From Bacteroidota bacterium (GTDB lineage Bacteria > Bacteroidota > Bacteroidia > Bacteroidales > CAIXZF01): a stretch of 64,000 bases of DNA. Shown here piece by piece: positions 8,377 to 15,746 of the stretch. Position numbers and translations under genes: made by a program. The DNA is taken from assembly GCA_022709385.1 (NCBI GenBank), contig JAKLIX010000019.1, positions 1-64,000 on the forward strand, given 5' to 3'. Positions within the stretch are counted from its first letter, which is position 1, and the number at the start of each line of letters is the position of its first letter. Under the pieces are notes generated by a model. It was given only the letters and a program-made list of their open reading frames with translations. It ran no database searches and was not told the origin of the DNA.

Positions 8377-9948
8377 TTAGAAAGGAGTGGGGATGTTAAG
8401 TTCGTTACAAAAATTAGCTATAATGGTCTCTGTTTCAATAATCTGCTTGTCTAAACTTTTAATTTTAGATGCAACCTTAACAATATCAATCCTTTCTTCC
8501 TCTTCAAATAACTCGACGTATCTTGGAATATTCAGATTATAACCATTCTCAGCTATTTCATTTATTGTAACTCGTTTACTATATTTTATTTCTTCAAGAC
8601 GGTTTCTGTACATTGATATGATTTTATCAATATCATCAAGTCTTAGCATGTTTTGATTTGTAGCTTTCTCAAAGTATTGACTGCTATCAATGAAAAGAAT
8701 ATCATCAGGGTTTTCCCTACATTTCTTAAAGACCAGGATGCATGTTGGAATAGCCGTTCCATAAAAGATATTTGCAGGCAGCCCTATTACAGCATCCAGG
8801 TAATTCTTTTCAGCGATCAGGTATTTCCTGATATGTTCCTCCGCAGCCCCCCTGAATAATACACCATGTGGCAAAACGATGGCCATAATACCATTGTCAG
8901 CAAGGTGATATATCATATGCTGGACAAAAGCGAAATCCGCTTTGGAGGCTGGTGCGAGTTTCCCATATTGGCTGAATCGGTCATCCGTCATAAACAAGGG
9001 ACTGGCACTCCATTTGGCTGAAAAAGGAGGATTGGCAACGATGGCTTCAAATTTCAAATGCAAGTGCTGCGGATGTTCGAGGGTATCTTCCTGCTTAATA
9101 TCAAATTTTCGATAATGGACATCATGCAGTATCATGTTCATGCGGGCAAGGTTGTAAGTGGTTCGGTTTAATTCCTGGCCATAAAAATTGCCCACCTCCA
9201 GAACCTCCCTGGCCACCCGTAGCAACAATGATCCCGAGCCACAGGTAGGATCATAGGCTGATTTTAATTTTGTCTTGCCAGTTGTCACTATCTTCGCCAG
9301 AACCTTACTCACTTCCTGTGGCGTATAAAATTCACCCGCTTTCTTTCCAGCACCACTGGCAAACTGGGCAATCAGATATTCATAAGCATCCCCAAGTACA
9401 TCCAGTTCCAGATGATCCAGGTCAAAATCAACCTGATCGAGATGATACAACACCTTGGCAATGATTTCATTTCTGGCTTCTGGTGTCTTACCCAATTTAG
9501 TGCTGTTAAGATCCATGTCCTCAAAGAGGTTATCGAAGTCCTCTTCGCTTTCAGTGCCCATCGTACTTAACTGGATATTCGTAAGGATCTTCTGTAGGTC
9601 TTCCAGAATAAAATGCTTACCATTCCCCTTATCCCCATTTCCTCTTTTAGCCACCTCGCTGAACAATTCAGAAGGTTTCAGAAAGTATCCAAGTTTAGCC
9701 AATGATTCTTCCTTAATGGCTTCAATATATTCCAGTCCTTTCTTATTGCCCTCATCAATATCATGATATTTGATCCTATCCTGTACGAGGATTGAATCAG
9801 CGTAACGATACATCTTCTCAGACAGGTACTTATAAAAGATGAACCCCAGGATATAATCACGGAATTCATCTGCATTCATCTTCCCTCTGAGGGTATTAGC
9901 TATGTTCCAGAGTTGTTGTTCGAGTTGTTTTTTTTGGTCGTCTGACAT
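8377..9948 (-). CDS. hsdM: Type I restriction-modification DNA methyltransferase subunit M
   Basis: This 523-residue HsdM has an N-terminal helical HsdM_N domain (residues ~5-170), the AGEFYTP motif (204-210), AdoMet-binding DPTCGSGS (233-240) and catalytic NPPF (306-309). It methylates adenine N6 at the site chosen by HsdS, protecting host DNA, and it is also a structural part of the restriction complex. It is the first of the hsd genes in transcription order (M, S, cargo, R) and lies 50 bp after the CoiA-like gene. Length and motifs are intact, so the system is probably functional. Confidence 0.97.
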   Translation of the reverse strand: MSDDQKKQLEQQLWNIANTLRGKMNADEFRDYILGFIFYKYLSEKMYRYADSILVQDRIKYHDIDEGNKKGLEYIEAIKEESLAKLGYFLKPSELFSEVAKRGNGDKGNGKHFILEDLQKILTNIQLSTMGTESEEDFDNLFEDMDLNSTKLGKTPEARNEIIAKVLYHLDQVDFDLDHLELDVLGDAYEYLIAQFASGAGKKAGEFYTPQEVSKVLAKIVTTGKTKLKSAYDPTCGSGSLLLRVAREVLEVGNFYGQELNRTTYNLARMNMILHDVHYRKFDIKQEDTLEHPQHLHLKFEAIVANPPFSAKWSASPLFMTDDRFSQYGKLAPASKADFAFVQHMIYHLADNGIMAIVLPHGVLFRGAAEEHIRKYLIAEKNYLDAVIGLPANIFYGTAIPTCILVFKKCRENPDDILFIDSSQYFEKATNQNMLRLDDIDKIISMYRNRLEEIKYSKRVTINEIAENGYNLNIPRYVELFEEEERIDIVKVASKIKSLDKQIIETETIIANFCNELNIPTPF

Positions 9949-9998
9949 ATTTTGAATCAGAATTAAAATTAAAATCTAAATATTGGTTGCCTTAGTCT

Positions 9999-11003
9999 TT
10001 AAATGGATTCTGATGAATCAAAATCATCATAATCATCGAAATAATCATATTGTTCCTCAATCTCAATATTGCTGCTTCCTCTCACAGCTATATGCTGTTT
10101 TTGAATGTCCTTAAATTCACCTTTATCCCACCATTCTTTTAATTTGTCTTTAAAGATTGTACATACAGGAATCCCCTTCTTAACATTTTTGGGTTCAAAA
10201 GCAGGACGCTCAACAATATTAAAATCATTTGTCAAATCAACCTTCTGTGCATAATTCGGCATTTTAACAGTCCTATATGTCAAATAATAACCACCAACAG
10301 TTTTTTCTTCGTGGTCATCAGTGTCAAACCAGGTCGCTTCTTCAATCCATCTTTTGGTTGGACTAAAGTGTACAGGAAGCAAAAATTTATTTGAATCGGG
10401 AATCCAATAATATATTCTTCCAAAATATAAACTATGTAAATATTTTTCGAACAATCTTGGGCGAAAAGGCTCTGACCCCAACTCACTTTTTAAAGGCACA
10501 AGCCATAATACAGCGACCTTTCTTCTGTGATATTCTATTGTTTTTTCAACAAGCTTATTGATAGTATAAGAACTTGTTTGTACCTCAATCGCAATCGGTT
10601 GATTATTAATTCGTCCACTTATATCAGGTATAATTTCCTTTAGGTTTTTATCAGGCTTAGCAGGTATAGATCGTTCGGTATCCCATTTGCCATCAGGAAA
10701 AGTGCTTTGTAGGATGGAACATATTTCGTCTCTACAATTATTGTGAAGCTGATGATCCTTTCTTCCAACTACTGGACTTAGTCGGGCATGATGGGCAAAA
10801 TGATCGACTTTCTCAACACATTTGCGAACAATAGCTTCAGATAAACAAGATTGACAAAAGAAAGGCCCATCAGCCTTTGTAATGAACTCTGCTTCAACAC
10901 GCTTATTATCTGCCTTCCTTCTTGCAATACCTGCGACAAGTCCAGTGCATCTTGCTAAAATACTATCTGTTTGCTCCTTAATATTAGTTGTTGATTTGAT
11001 CAT
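9999..11003 (-). CDS. CoiA-like nuclease-fold protein
   Basis: This 334-residue protein resembles the competence protein CoiA family. A zinc-site-like C50xxC53 pair with HFAHH (68-72) is followed by a PD-(D/E)XK-like core with PDISG (D127) and AIEVQ (E140, Q142), then a region rich in aromatic residues. CoiA proteins in Gram-positives help process incoming DNA. Orphan CoiA-like proteins in islands have been regarded as nucleases of unclear role. Here the start overlaps the upstream DUF3644 stop by 4 bp (11000-11003), so the two are translationally coupled. No competence genes are nearby, and I infer an accessory defence nuclease rather than a competence factor. Confidence 0.75.
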   Translation of the reverse strand: MIKSTTNIKEQTDSILARCTGLVAGIARRKADNKRVEAEFITKADGPFFCQSCLSEAIVRKCVEKVDHFAHHARLSPVVGRKDHQLHNNCRDEICSILQSTFPDGKWDTERSIPAKPDKNLKEIIPDISGRINNQPIAIEVQTSSYTINKLVEKTIEYHRRKVAVLWLVPLKSELGSEPFRPRLFEKYLHSLYFGRIYYWIPDSNKFLLPVHFSPTKRWIEEATWFDTDDHEEKTVGGYYLTYRTVKMPNYAQKVDLTNDFNIVERPAFEPKNVKKGIPVCTIFKDKLKEWWDKGEFKDIQKQHIAVRGSSNIEIEEQYDYFDDYDDFDSSESI

Positions 11004-12052
11004 TTGGAATAAAGAGATTGATATTCAACATCATCCTTCATTTTCTCAACCAAAAAATCTACCCATGCCCTTGTGTATAGATAGTCTTTGTGAGGTTTAT
11101 CAAAAACGCAAAATTGCTTATTTGTAACCTGTGGTTGCTTGGATTTACCGTTAGGCCTAACTCCGTACTTCTTCCAACACCTTTGGTGTGTATCCGAATT
11201 AAATTTATCTATTGATCCTTTTTGACGATGGATCTTAGGGTTGCCTAAATTCTCTTGTACAAGTTTAATTACTTCCCCCGCCTTTAGCTTGTCTCCATTT
11301 ACAACACCAATTTCTTTATACTTGACCATTGCAACAAACTTGCCCAACTCTTCCTTTTCTTGATCACTCAATCGGTCATAGTTTACAAATTGGATAGGAA
11401 GGACTCCTTTACTCTGATGATTAGCTACTTGAATAAGGAAAGCTTTAAATGAATATTTATTGCTTTCAAAAACATCAGTTGAAACTGAAGACCTATATTT
11501 ATTAATAAAATCAACAACAGGCTTAGTATTTGGATTGCTTGTTACAGCATTTGAAAGGCTTTCTGATGAAGGAAATAGCTGCAATGAGAAACTTAAACTC
11601 TCACGTAAACAATATTTTACGCCAAATTCGGATTCGAGAAGCTCATCAAAGTTCAATAACATTGCCTGACATTCACCAAAAATATCACTATCAATCTCAG
11701 GAAGAGATTTATGTTCAACTTTGTTCCGTAAAGGGATAAAAAATTCCAGATTCTTACGGACAGGATTTGAACTATCTGATCCAAAAAAATGCTTCAGGCT
11801 GGTTTCAAGATCCCAATAGAAGAAATCGCCATCTTCTTTCCTAAATCTTCCATTGCTATGTTTAAAGAATGGTTTTATTTTTTTCTTAAAAAAAATCGCA
11901 TGAAACAATGCCGTCCATGCAATAACCATCATCGAAATGTATCCACTTGACTTAAACTTAACAGCTGGTTTATTATAAACTTCCACTGCAAGTAAAGCAG
12001 CATCCCTTGCTTTTTCAAGTGAAACTTTTACATTATTTGGGAGCCCTCGCAT
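11000..12052 (-). CDS. DUF3644-type protein, first gene of the island operon
   Basis: This 350-residue protein begins with the signature KARDAALLAVEVYNKP then SGYISMMVIAWTALFHA, which I recognise as the DUF3644 family start. That family has no firmly known biochemical role and recurs in defence-like settings. A following segment (FFIPLRNKVEHKSL) resembles HEPN-like Rx4-6H helices (R109...H114), suggesting a possible RNase or nucleic-acid-binding fold; this is tentative. It overlaps the CoiA-like gene by 4 bp. It is the most upstream gene of the minus-strand island and may be transcribed from the 12.06-12.4 kb intergenic region, where I found no clean -7 motif. Confidence 0.75.
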   Translation of the reverse strand: MRGLPNNVKVSLEKARDAALLAVEVYNKPAVKFKSSGYISMMVIAWTALFHAIFFKKKIKPFFKHSNGRFRKEDGDFFYWDLETSLKHFFGSDSSNPVRKNLEFFIPLRNKVEHKSLPEIDSDIFGECQAMLLNFDELLESEFGVKYCLRESLSFSLQLFPSSESLSNAVTSNPNTKPVVDFINKYRSSVSTDVFESNKYSFKAFLIQVANHQSKGVLPIQFVNYDRLSDQEKEELGKFVAMVKYKEIGVVNGDKLKAGEVIKLVQENLGNPKIHRQKGSIDKFNSDTHQRCWKKYGVRPNGKSKQPQVTNKQFCVFDKPHKDYLYTRAWVDFLVEKMKDDVEYQSLYSK

Positions 12053-12820
12053 AATAGATGTTACTTGTTACAACGTAAAGAAATTAAACACCAAAGACAT
12101 TCGAATGCCAACAACACTCTATAATTTCCAAATAAGCCTTCTAATCTCATTCTGTGCGAGTTATCTCCTCCAGGTCGTATCATTATCCCAAGACTCCCAT
12201 TGGCTCCCCAGAACTCTTTAAAACCCCATTTGTGGGCATTACTTGCCTCGATATAGCAAACTGATTCCGAAGCTGCGAATGAAGGAAAGCGGTTACTCAG
12301 AGAAAGTAATGTCAATTGTACCCATGTGCAACATTTAAGCAAGTATCGATGCGAAAAATGTATATAGTAGATAATGTGCATGTTAATAATCAAGGGTTTA
12401 GGTTAAGCAAACGTATGAAATTTTTTTGTTCTGAAAACTTTATCATCCGGTTTATCATATCTTTATTTGCAAGTTTCAAAGGAACACCGTATTAAAACAT
12501 TGATTATCAACGATATGATAGATGACATAATAAAAGACAAGTGACATAATTATTGCCTTCATTGCGTACTCGCCAAGAAAACAGCCATTTTTTAGATGCA
12601 GCGAATCCGCTATATCATGCACCCCAAAGGGGGGTGTTGTGGTGTATGTGGCTTCAATGGCATCGGGTGCTGGCTTTAAACAGATGTTTGATGCGCTGAT
12701 GAACCAAAACATTAGACCAATACCGGTATAAATTAGACTTGCTTCAGTGCATGGATTTTATCCTCTCTGTCCGGGCATTGTTTGCTGCTTTCAGTTTCAT
12801 GCGGCCAAACGCTTTTCTTG
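12053..12820. other. Gene-poor spacer between the defence island and sugar-nucleotide genes
   Basis: About 770 bp carry no gene I can support. Two minus frames (12061-12393 and 12476-12712) lack motifs and ribosome sites. A plus-strand frame near 12550-12730 reads GVVVYVASMASGAGFKQMF and could be a decayed coding fragment, but I cannot identify it. Base composition changes sharply across this stretch, from AT-rich on the left to GC-rich on the right. It therefore probably contains the right boundary of the horizontally acquired restriction island. Confidence 0.5.
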
Positions 12821-12828
12821 TATCTTTG
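12821..12828 (+). promoter_or_regulatory. Bacteroidota -7 promoter element for the fcl gene
   Basis: TATCTTTG matches the Bacteroidota sigma-70 -7 consensus TAnnTTTG and lies 25 bp before the ATG of the fucose synthase gene. No good -33 TTTG is seen at the usual spacing. Confidence 0.55.
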
Positions 12829-12853
12829 ACCCCCGAACGTTAGTGCATGGTTC

Positions 12854-13939
12854 ATGGAGAAGGATGCAGTCATATATATTGCCGGGCACAGGGGCATGGT
12901 GGGTTCGGCTTTGCTGCGGCGCCTGGAAGCGGGACAGTACCGGAATATCCTGACGGCCGGGCATGAGGTGCTGGACCTGACCGTACAGCAGGCCACCGAC
13001 CGTTTTTTTGAGAAGCACCGGCCACAGTATGTCTTTATTGCTGCCGCCCGGGTGGGAGGCATCATGGCCAACAACAGCCTGCGCGCCCAGTTTCTGTACG
13101 ACAACCTGCTCATGGCTGCCAACATCATCCATGCTTCCTACCGTTACGGGGTAAAGAAATTGCTTTTCCCGGGCAGTTCCTGCATTTATCCCCGGATGGC
13201 TCCCCAGCCCCTGAAAGAGGAGGCCCTGCTCACGGGCCCGCTGGAGTTTACCAATGAACCTTATGCCATCGCCAAAATAGCCGGGATCAAACTCTGCGAG
13301 AGCTACTACCGGCAGTATGGCTGTGATTTTCTTTCGCTGATGCCTGCCAATCTCTATGGTCCGAACGACAATTACGACCTGCTTACGGGCCATTTGTCCG
13401 CTGTGCTCGTCCGTAAGTTCTACCTGGCCCGGTGCCTTCAACAGGGCGACCTGGAAGCGGTGCGTACGGATGCCGCCAGGCACGGGCTGCAGCTGGCGAC
13501 TGAAGCTGCCATTTACCAATGGCTGGAGGATAACGGTATCCGGTCGCATCCTTCCCTGCAGCTCACCCTCTGGGGCAGCGGAAGTCCGAGGCGTGAGTTC
13601 CTCCACGTGGACGACCTGGCCGATGCCTGTGTGTTTGCCATGGAAAGGATCAGCGCGGCCCGGGTGTATGAATCGGGCATCTCACACCTCAACGCGGGTA
13701 CCGGCCGCGACCACAGCATCAGGGAACTGGCGGAGCTGACCGCCGCATCCTCCGGCTTCAGGGGTGAAATCGCATGGAATCCTTCGAAACCCGATGGCAC
13801 GCCGCGTAAGCTGCTGGATGTGAGCCGCATGTCTGATCTTGGCTGGAAAGCGAAAATCAGCCCTGAGGAAGGATTCCAAAGGGTCGCTGCCGCCTACGCT
13901 GCTTCACAGGCAGCATCACCTCAATCTTCCGGCCTGTGA
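12854..13939 (+). CDS. fcl: GDP-L-fucose synthase
   Basis: This 361-residue short-chain dehydrogenase/reductase converts GDP-4-keto-6-deoxy-mannose to GDP-L-fucose by epimerisation at C3/C5 and NADPH reduction. It has the family Rossmann motif GHRGMVGSA (11-19), the SSC serine region (108-110) and catalytic Y137-xxx-K141 within EPYAIAKIAG. It is about 40 residues longer than the shortest homologues because of an insertion around residues 190-220, seen in other Bacteroidota copies. The stop overlaps the GTG start of the next epimerase (13936-13939), so both supply nucleotide sugars for surface glycans. No gmd gene is in the window, so the substrate must be made elsewhere. Confidence 0.95.
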   Translation: MEKDAVIYIAGHRGMVGSALLRRLEAGQYRNILTAGHEVLDLTVQQATDRFFEKHRPQYVFIAAARVGGIMANNSLRAQFLYDNLLMAANIIHASYRYGVKKLLFPGSSCIYPRMAPQPLKEEALLTGPLEFTNEPYAIAKIAGIKLCESYYRQYGCDFLSLMPANLYGPNDNYDLLTGHLSAVLVRKFYLARCLQQGDLEAVRTDAARHGLQLATEAAIYQWLEDNGIRSHPSLQLTLWGSGSPRREFLHVDDLADACVFAMERISAARVYESGISHLNAGTGRDHSIRELAELTAASSGFRGEIAWNPSKPDGTPRKLLDVSRMSDLGWKAKISPEEGFQRVAAAYAASQAASPQSSGL

Positions 13940-14865
13940 AATACCTTGTAACAGGAGGGGCGGGCTTTATCGGGTCCAACATCGTGGAGGCCCTGCTGGC
14001 CGGCGGGAAGCAGGTCAGTGTGTTCGACAATTTCTCCACCGGCCGGCGCGAAAACCTCGACGCTTTCCTGTTTCAGCCGGGCTTCGGACTTCATGAAGGC
14101 GACCTGAGGGATTACCGCCAGGTGTTGTCAGCCACCGAGGGAGCCGATTACGTGCTTCATCAGGCGGCCCTGCCCTCCGTACCCCGCTCCGTGGCCGACC
14201 CGCTGACGACCAATGAGGTAAACATCAACGGAACCCTCCATGTGCTGCAGGCTGCCAGGGAATGCGGGGTGAAAAGGGTGGTCTTTGCTTCCAGCTCATC
14301 GGTGTATGGTGACGGACCCGGCCTGCCCAGGAAGGAGGAGATGCCGGCCGCTCCCATGTCGCCCTATGCCCTGTCGAAGTACACTGCCGAACGCTACTGC
14401 CAGCTGTTCTGGGAGCTTTATGGTCTTGAAACGGTTTGCCTGCGGTACTTCAATGTCTTCGGTCCCCGCCAGGATCCGGCTTCACAGTACAGCGCCGTGA
14501 TCCCGAAGTTCATCAGCCTGATCCGCCGCGGCGAAAGGCCGGTGATTTATGGCGACGGACTGCAGTCACGCGACTTCACCTATGTGGACAACAACGTTCA
14601 TGCCTGCCTGCTTGCCTGTACCGCAGCACAGGCCGCCGGGAAGGTGTATAACATCGCATGCGGCCGGCAGTACAGCCTGCTCGACCTGGTGAAAAGCCTG
14701 CAAGAACTGACGGGACTTCACCCGGAGCCGGTCTTTGCACCGGCCCGGCCGGGCGATGTGAAACATTCCATGGCGGATATCCGGAAAGCGCAGGAAGAAC
14801 TGGGTTTCAGTGTAAGGACAACCTTCCGCGATGGCCTGCAGAAAATGCTGGGATCAGCAATTTAG
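13936..14865 (+). CDS. NAD-dependent sugar-nucleotide epimerase (UDP-GlcNAc/UDP-Glc 4-epimerase type)
   Basis: This 309-residue extended SDR protein has GGAGFIGS (7-14), an acidic NAD-ribose site after VSVFDN, SSSSVYG (119-125) and catalytic Y144-xxx-K148. Overall it resembles WbpP/Gne-type UDP-N-acetylglucosamine 4-epimerases more than GalE, though specificity cannot be fixed by eye and a dehydratase or UDP-glucose epimerase is possible. The GTG start (GTGA overlap with fcl) implies translational coupling. Its GC-rich composition matches the chromosome to the right rather than the restriction island. No terminator is visible before the tRNA promoter 90 bp downstream. Confidence 0.85.
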   Translation: MKYLVTGGAGFIGSNIVEALLAGGKQVSVFDNFSTGRRENLDAFLFQPGFGLHEGDLRDYRQVLSATEGADYVLHQAALPSVPRSVADPLTTNEVNINGTLHVLQAARECGVKRVVFASSSSVYGDGPGLPRKEEMPAAPMSPYALSKYTAERYCQLFWELYGLETVCLRYFNVFGPRQDPASQYSAVIPKFISLIRRGERPVIYGDGLQSRDFTYVDNNVHACLLACTAAQAAGKVYNIACGRQYSLLDLVKSLQELTGLHPEPVFAPARPGDVKHSMADIRKAQEELGFSVRTTFRDGLQKMLGSAI

Positions 14866-14928
14866 TATTTGAAAATCTGTTGTTTAGTGAAGGCCAGCCG
14901 GCATTGATCAAAATTTTTGATCGTCCGT

Positions 14929-14959
14929 CTTGCAGGGAAGAAATATTTCTCTACCTTTG
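14929..14959 (+). promoter_or_regulatory. Promoter of the tRNA-like array and tRNA-Asn
   Basis: A -33 type CTTG (14929-14932) is followed by 19 bp and a perfect -7 element TACCTTTG (14952-14959). Transcription should begin near 14966, a few bases before the first tRNA-like unit, so the two defective units and tRNA-Asn would share one precursor RNA. Confidence 0.7.
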
Positions 14960-14971
14960 CAAACCTGTTTC

Positions 14972-15137
14972 AATAATCCTCCTTAGCTCAGTTGGTTAGA
15001 GTCCCGCAACTGCGGGATTAATCAGAGGGTCAGTGGGCGAAGGAGAAAAAAAGGAATAATCCTCCTTAGCTCAGTTGGTTAGAGTCCCGCAACTGCGGGA
15101 TTAATCAGAGGGTCGGTGGGCGAAGGAGAAAAAAAGG
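14972..15137 (+). repeat. Two 83-bp tRNA-Asn-derived units (right array)
   Basis: Units start at 14972 and 15055, and a third start at 15138 leads directly into the intact tRNA-Asn. Each keeps the tRNA 5' half from TCCTCCTTAG through the D arm, replaces the anticodon stem-loop with the hairpin TCCCGC-AACT-GCGGGA, resumes at TTAATCAGAGGGTC, and then has GTGGGCGAAGGAG with an A-run instead of the T arm. CTCCTT at the 5' end can pair with AAGGAG at the 3' end, so a tRNA-like closing stem survives. The unit sequence equals the left array (1-345) in inverse orientation. Confidence 0.92.
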
Positions 15138-15142
15138 AATAA

Positions 15143-15216
15143 TCCTCCTTAGCTCAGTTGGTTAGAGCATCTGACTGTTAATCAGAGGGTCGCTGGTTCA
15201 AGTCCAGCAGGGGGAG
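15143..15216 (+). tRNA. tRNA-Asn (anticodon GTT)
   Basis: A complete cloverleaf can be drawn. The acceptor TCCTCCT (15143-15149) pairs with AGGGGGA (15209-15215) with one wobble. The D arm GCTCAGTTGGTTAGAGC, anticodon stem TCTGA/TCAGA with loop CTGTTAA (GTT at 15177-15179), and T arm GCTGG-TTCAAGT-CCAGC are all intact. The discriminator is G15216 and CCA is not encoded. It is the only intact member of the tRNA-Asn-related sequences here and sits at the 3' end of the right array. Confidence 0.96.
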
Positions 15217-15224
15217 CAAAATTT

Positions 15225-15247
15225 AGCCGGTTTTACCGGCTTTTTTT
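15225..15247 (+). terminator. Rho-independent terminator of the tRNA-Asn transcript
   Basis: AGCCGGT pairs with ACCGGCT around a TTT loop and is followed by seven T residues. The ATG of the GIY-YIG gene starts on the next base, so that gene has no room for its own promoter and would rely on read-through or an unrecognised start. Confidence 0.85.
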
Positions 15248-15550
15248 ATGTATTACATTTACATTCTATACTCAGCTACCAGTAACCTGTACTATATTGG
15301 TCATACTGAGGATGTTGAATGCAGACTTCATTGTCATAACCAAACAGATCGGAATACATTTACATCAAAACATAGGCCCTGGATTTTGGCTGCTCTTTTT
15401 TCGGTTGGTGAAAGCAGGGCAGAAGCGATTCGACTTGAACGTTTCATTAAGAAACAGAAATCCCGGAAGTTCATTGAATTACTTGTCAAGGGAGATCGAT
15501 TTGATGGAGTACTTGCTCAGTTGGTTAGAGTCCCGCATGTGCGGGATTAA
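15248..15550 (+). CDS. GIY-YIG nuclease family protein ending inside a tRNA-like sequence
   Basis: This 100-residue single-domain GIY-YIG protein has YIYILYS (GIY equivalent, residues 3-9), YYIGHTED (16-23), a following Arg (R26 of CRLHCHN) and the family RAEAIRLERFIKK segment (about 57-69). GIY-YIG enzymes make strand breaks with a metal and a conserved Tyr/Arg/Glu. The last 13 residues (VLAQLVRVPHVRD) are encoded by the D arm and hairpin of the defective tRNA-Asn that follows. It starts directly after the tRNA terminator, with tRNA-Asn 3' ends on both sides. That layout suggests a tRNA-targeting homing-like element, but no activity is shown. Confidence 0.85.
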   Translation: MYYIYILYSATSNLYYIGHTEDVECRLHCHNQTDRNTFTSKHRPWILAALFSVGESRAEAIRLERFIKKQKSRKFIELLVKGDRFDGVLAQLVRVPHVRD

Positions 15551-15586
15551 TCAGAGGGTCGCTGGTTCAAGTCCAGCAGGGGGAGC
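15512..15586 (+). pseudogene. Defective tRNA-Asn copy downstream of the GIY-YIG gene
   Basis: This copy keeps the D arm (GCTCAGTTGGTTAGAG), the 3' anticodon strand, the complete T arm and the 3' acceptor strand AGGGGGAG. Its last 40 or so bases are identical to the real tRNA-Asn. The anticodon stem-loop is replaced by TCCCGC-ATGT-GCGGGA (15531-15546), the same stem as in the 83-bp units but with a different loop centre. The 5' acceptor strand is replaced by GIY-YIG coding sequence, so the acceptor stem cannot close. It lacks a GTT anticodon and cannot act as tRNA-Asn. Confidence 0.85.
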
Positions 15587-15647
15587 AAAAACAGAGCGAG
15601 TGTGAGCGTGAGAGCGAAGGTTCTCCATCATACTCGCTCTGTTTTTT
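15587..15647 (+). terminator. Strong terminator after the GIY-YIG/tRNA-like element
   Basis: AAAACAGAGCGAGT (15588-15601) pairs with ACTCGCTCTGTTTT across a 30-base loop and ends in a T-run (15642-15647). The A-tract upstream also allows bidirectional use. Confidence 0.75.
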
Positions 15648-15706
15648 CCTCACTCCCGCTCTGGCTCTCACTCTATTAAACATTATTTTTTCTGCTGTTT
15701 CTATAT

Positions 15707-15746
15707 AACGAAACCAGCTTTGCATACGCACACCTATCAAGTATGA
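15707..15746 (+). repeat. Leader-like sequence shared with 53769-53808
   Basis: The segment with CAGCTTTGCATACGCA and TCAAGTATGAGT recurs almost unchanged 38 kb away. Both copies end at an ATG AGT that opens a very short frame (about 20 codons here). They may be the conserved promoter and leader of a decayed gene family. Confidence 0.6.

Noticed and set aside
12061..12712. Two minus-strand ORFs (110 and 78 codons) between the island and fcl
   Set aside because: No recognisable motif, no ribosome-binding site, odd residue composition; treated as non-coding or decayed sequence.
12797..13606. Long antisense ORF over fcl (269 codons) and similar long antisense frames over metH, hsdR and TonB genes
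   Set aside because: They mirror strongly supported genes in GC-rich codon patterns and show no family motif or promoter.
15512..15586. Second functional tRNA gene after the GIY-YIG ORF
   Set aside because: The 5' acceptor strand and anticodon loop are replaced, so neither the acceptor stem nor a GTT anticodon can form.
1..15590. Classical attL/attR direct repeats of an integrative element at tRNA-Asn
   Set aside because: The large arrays are inverted and no integrase is present; only the short GIY-YIG segment is bounded by direct tRNA-end repeats.
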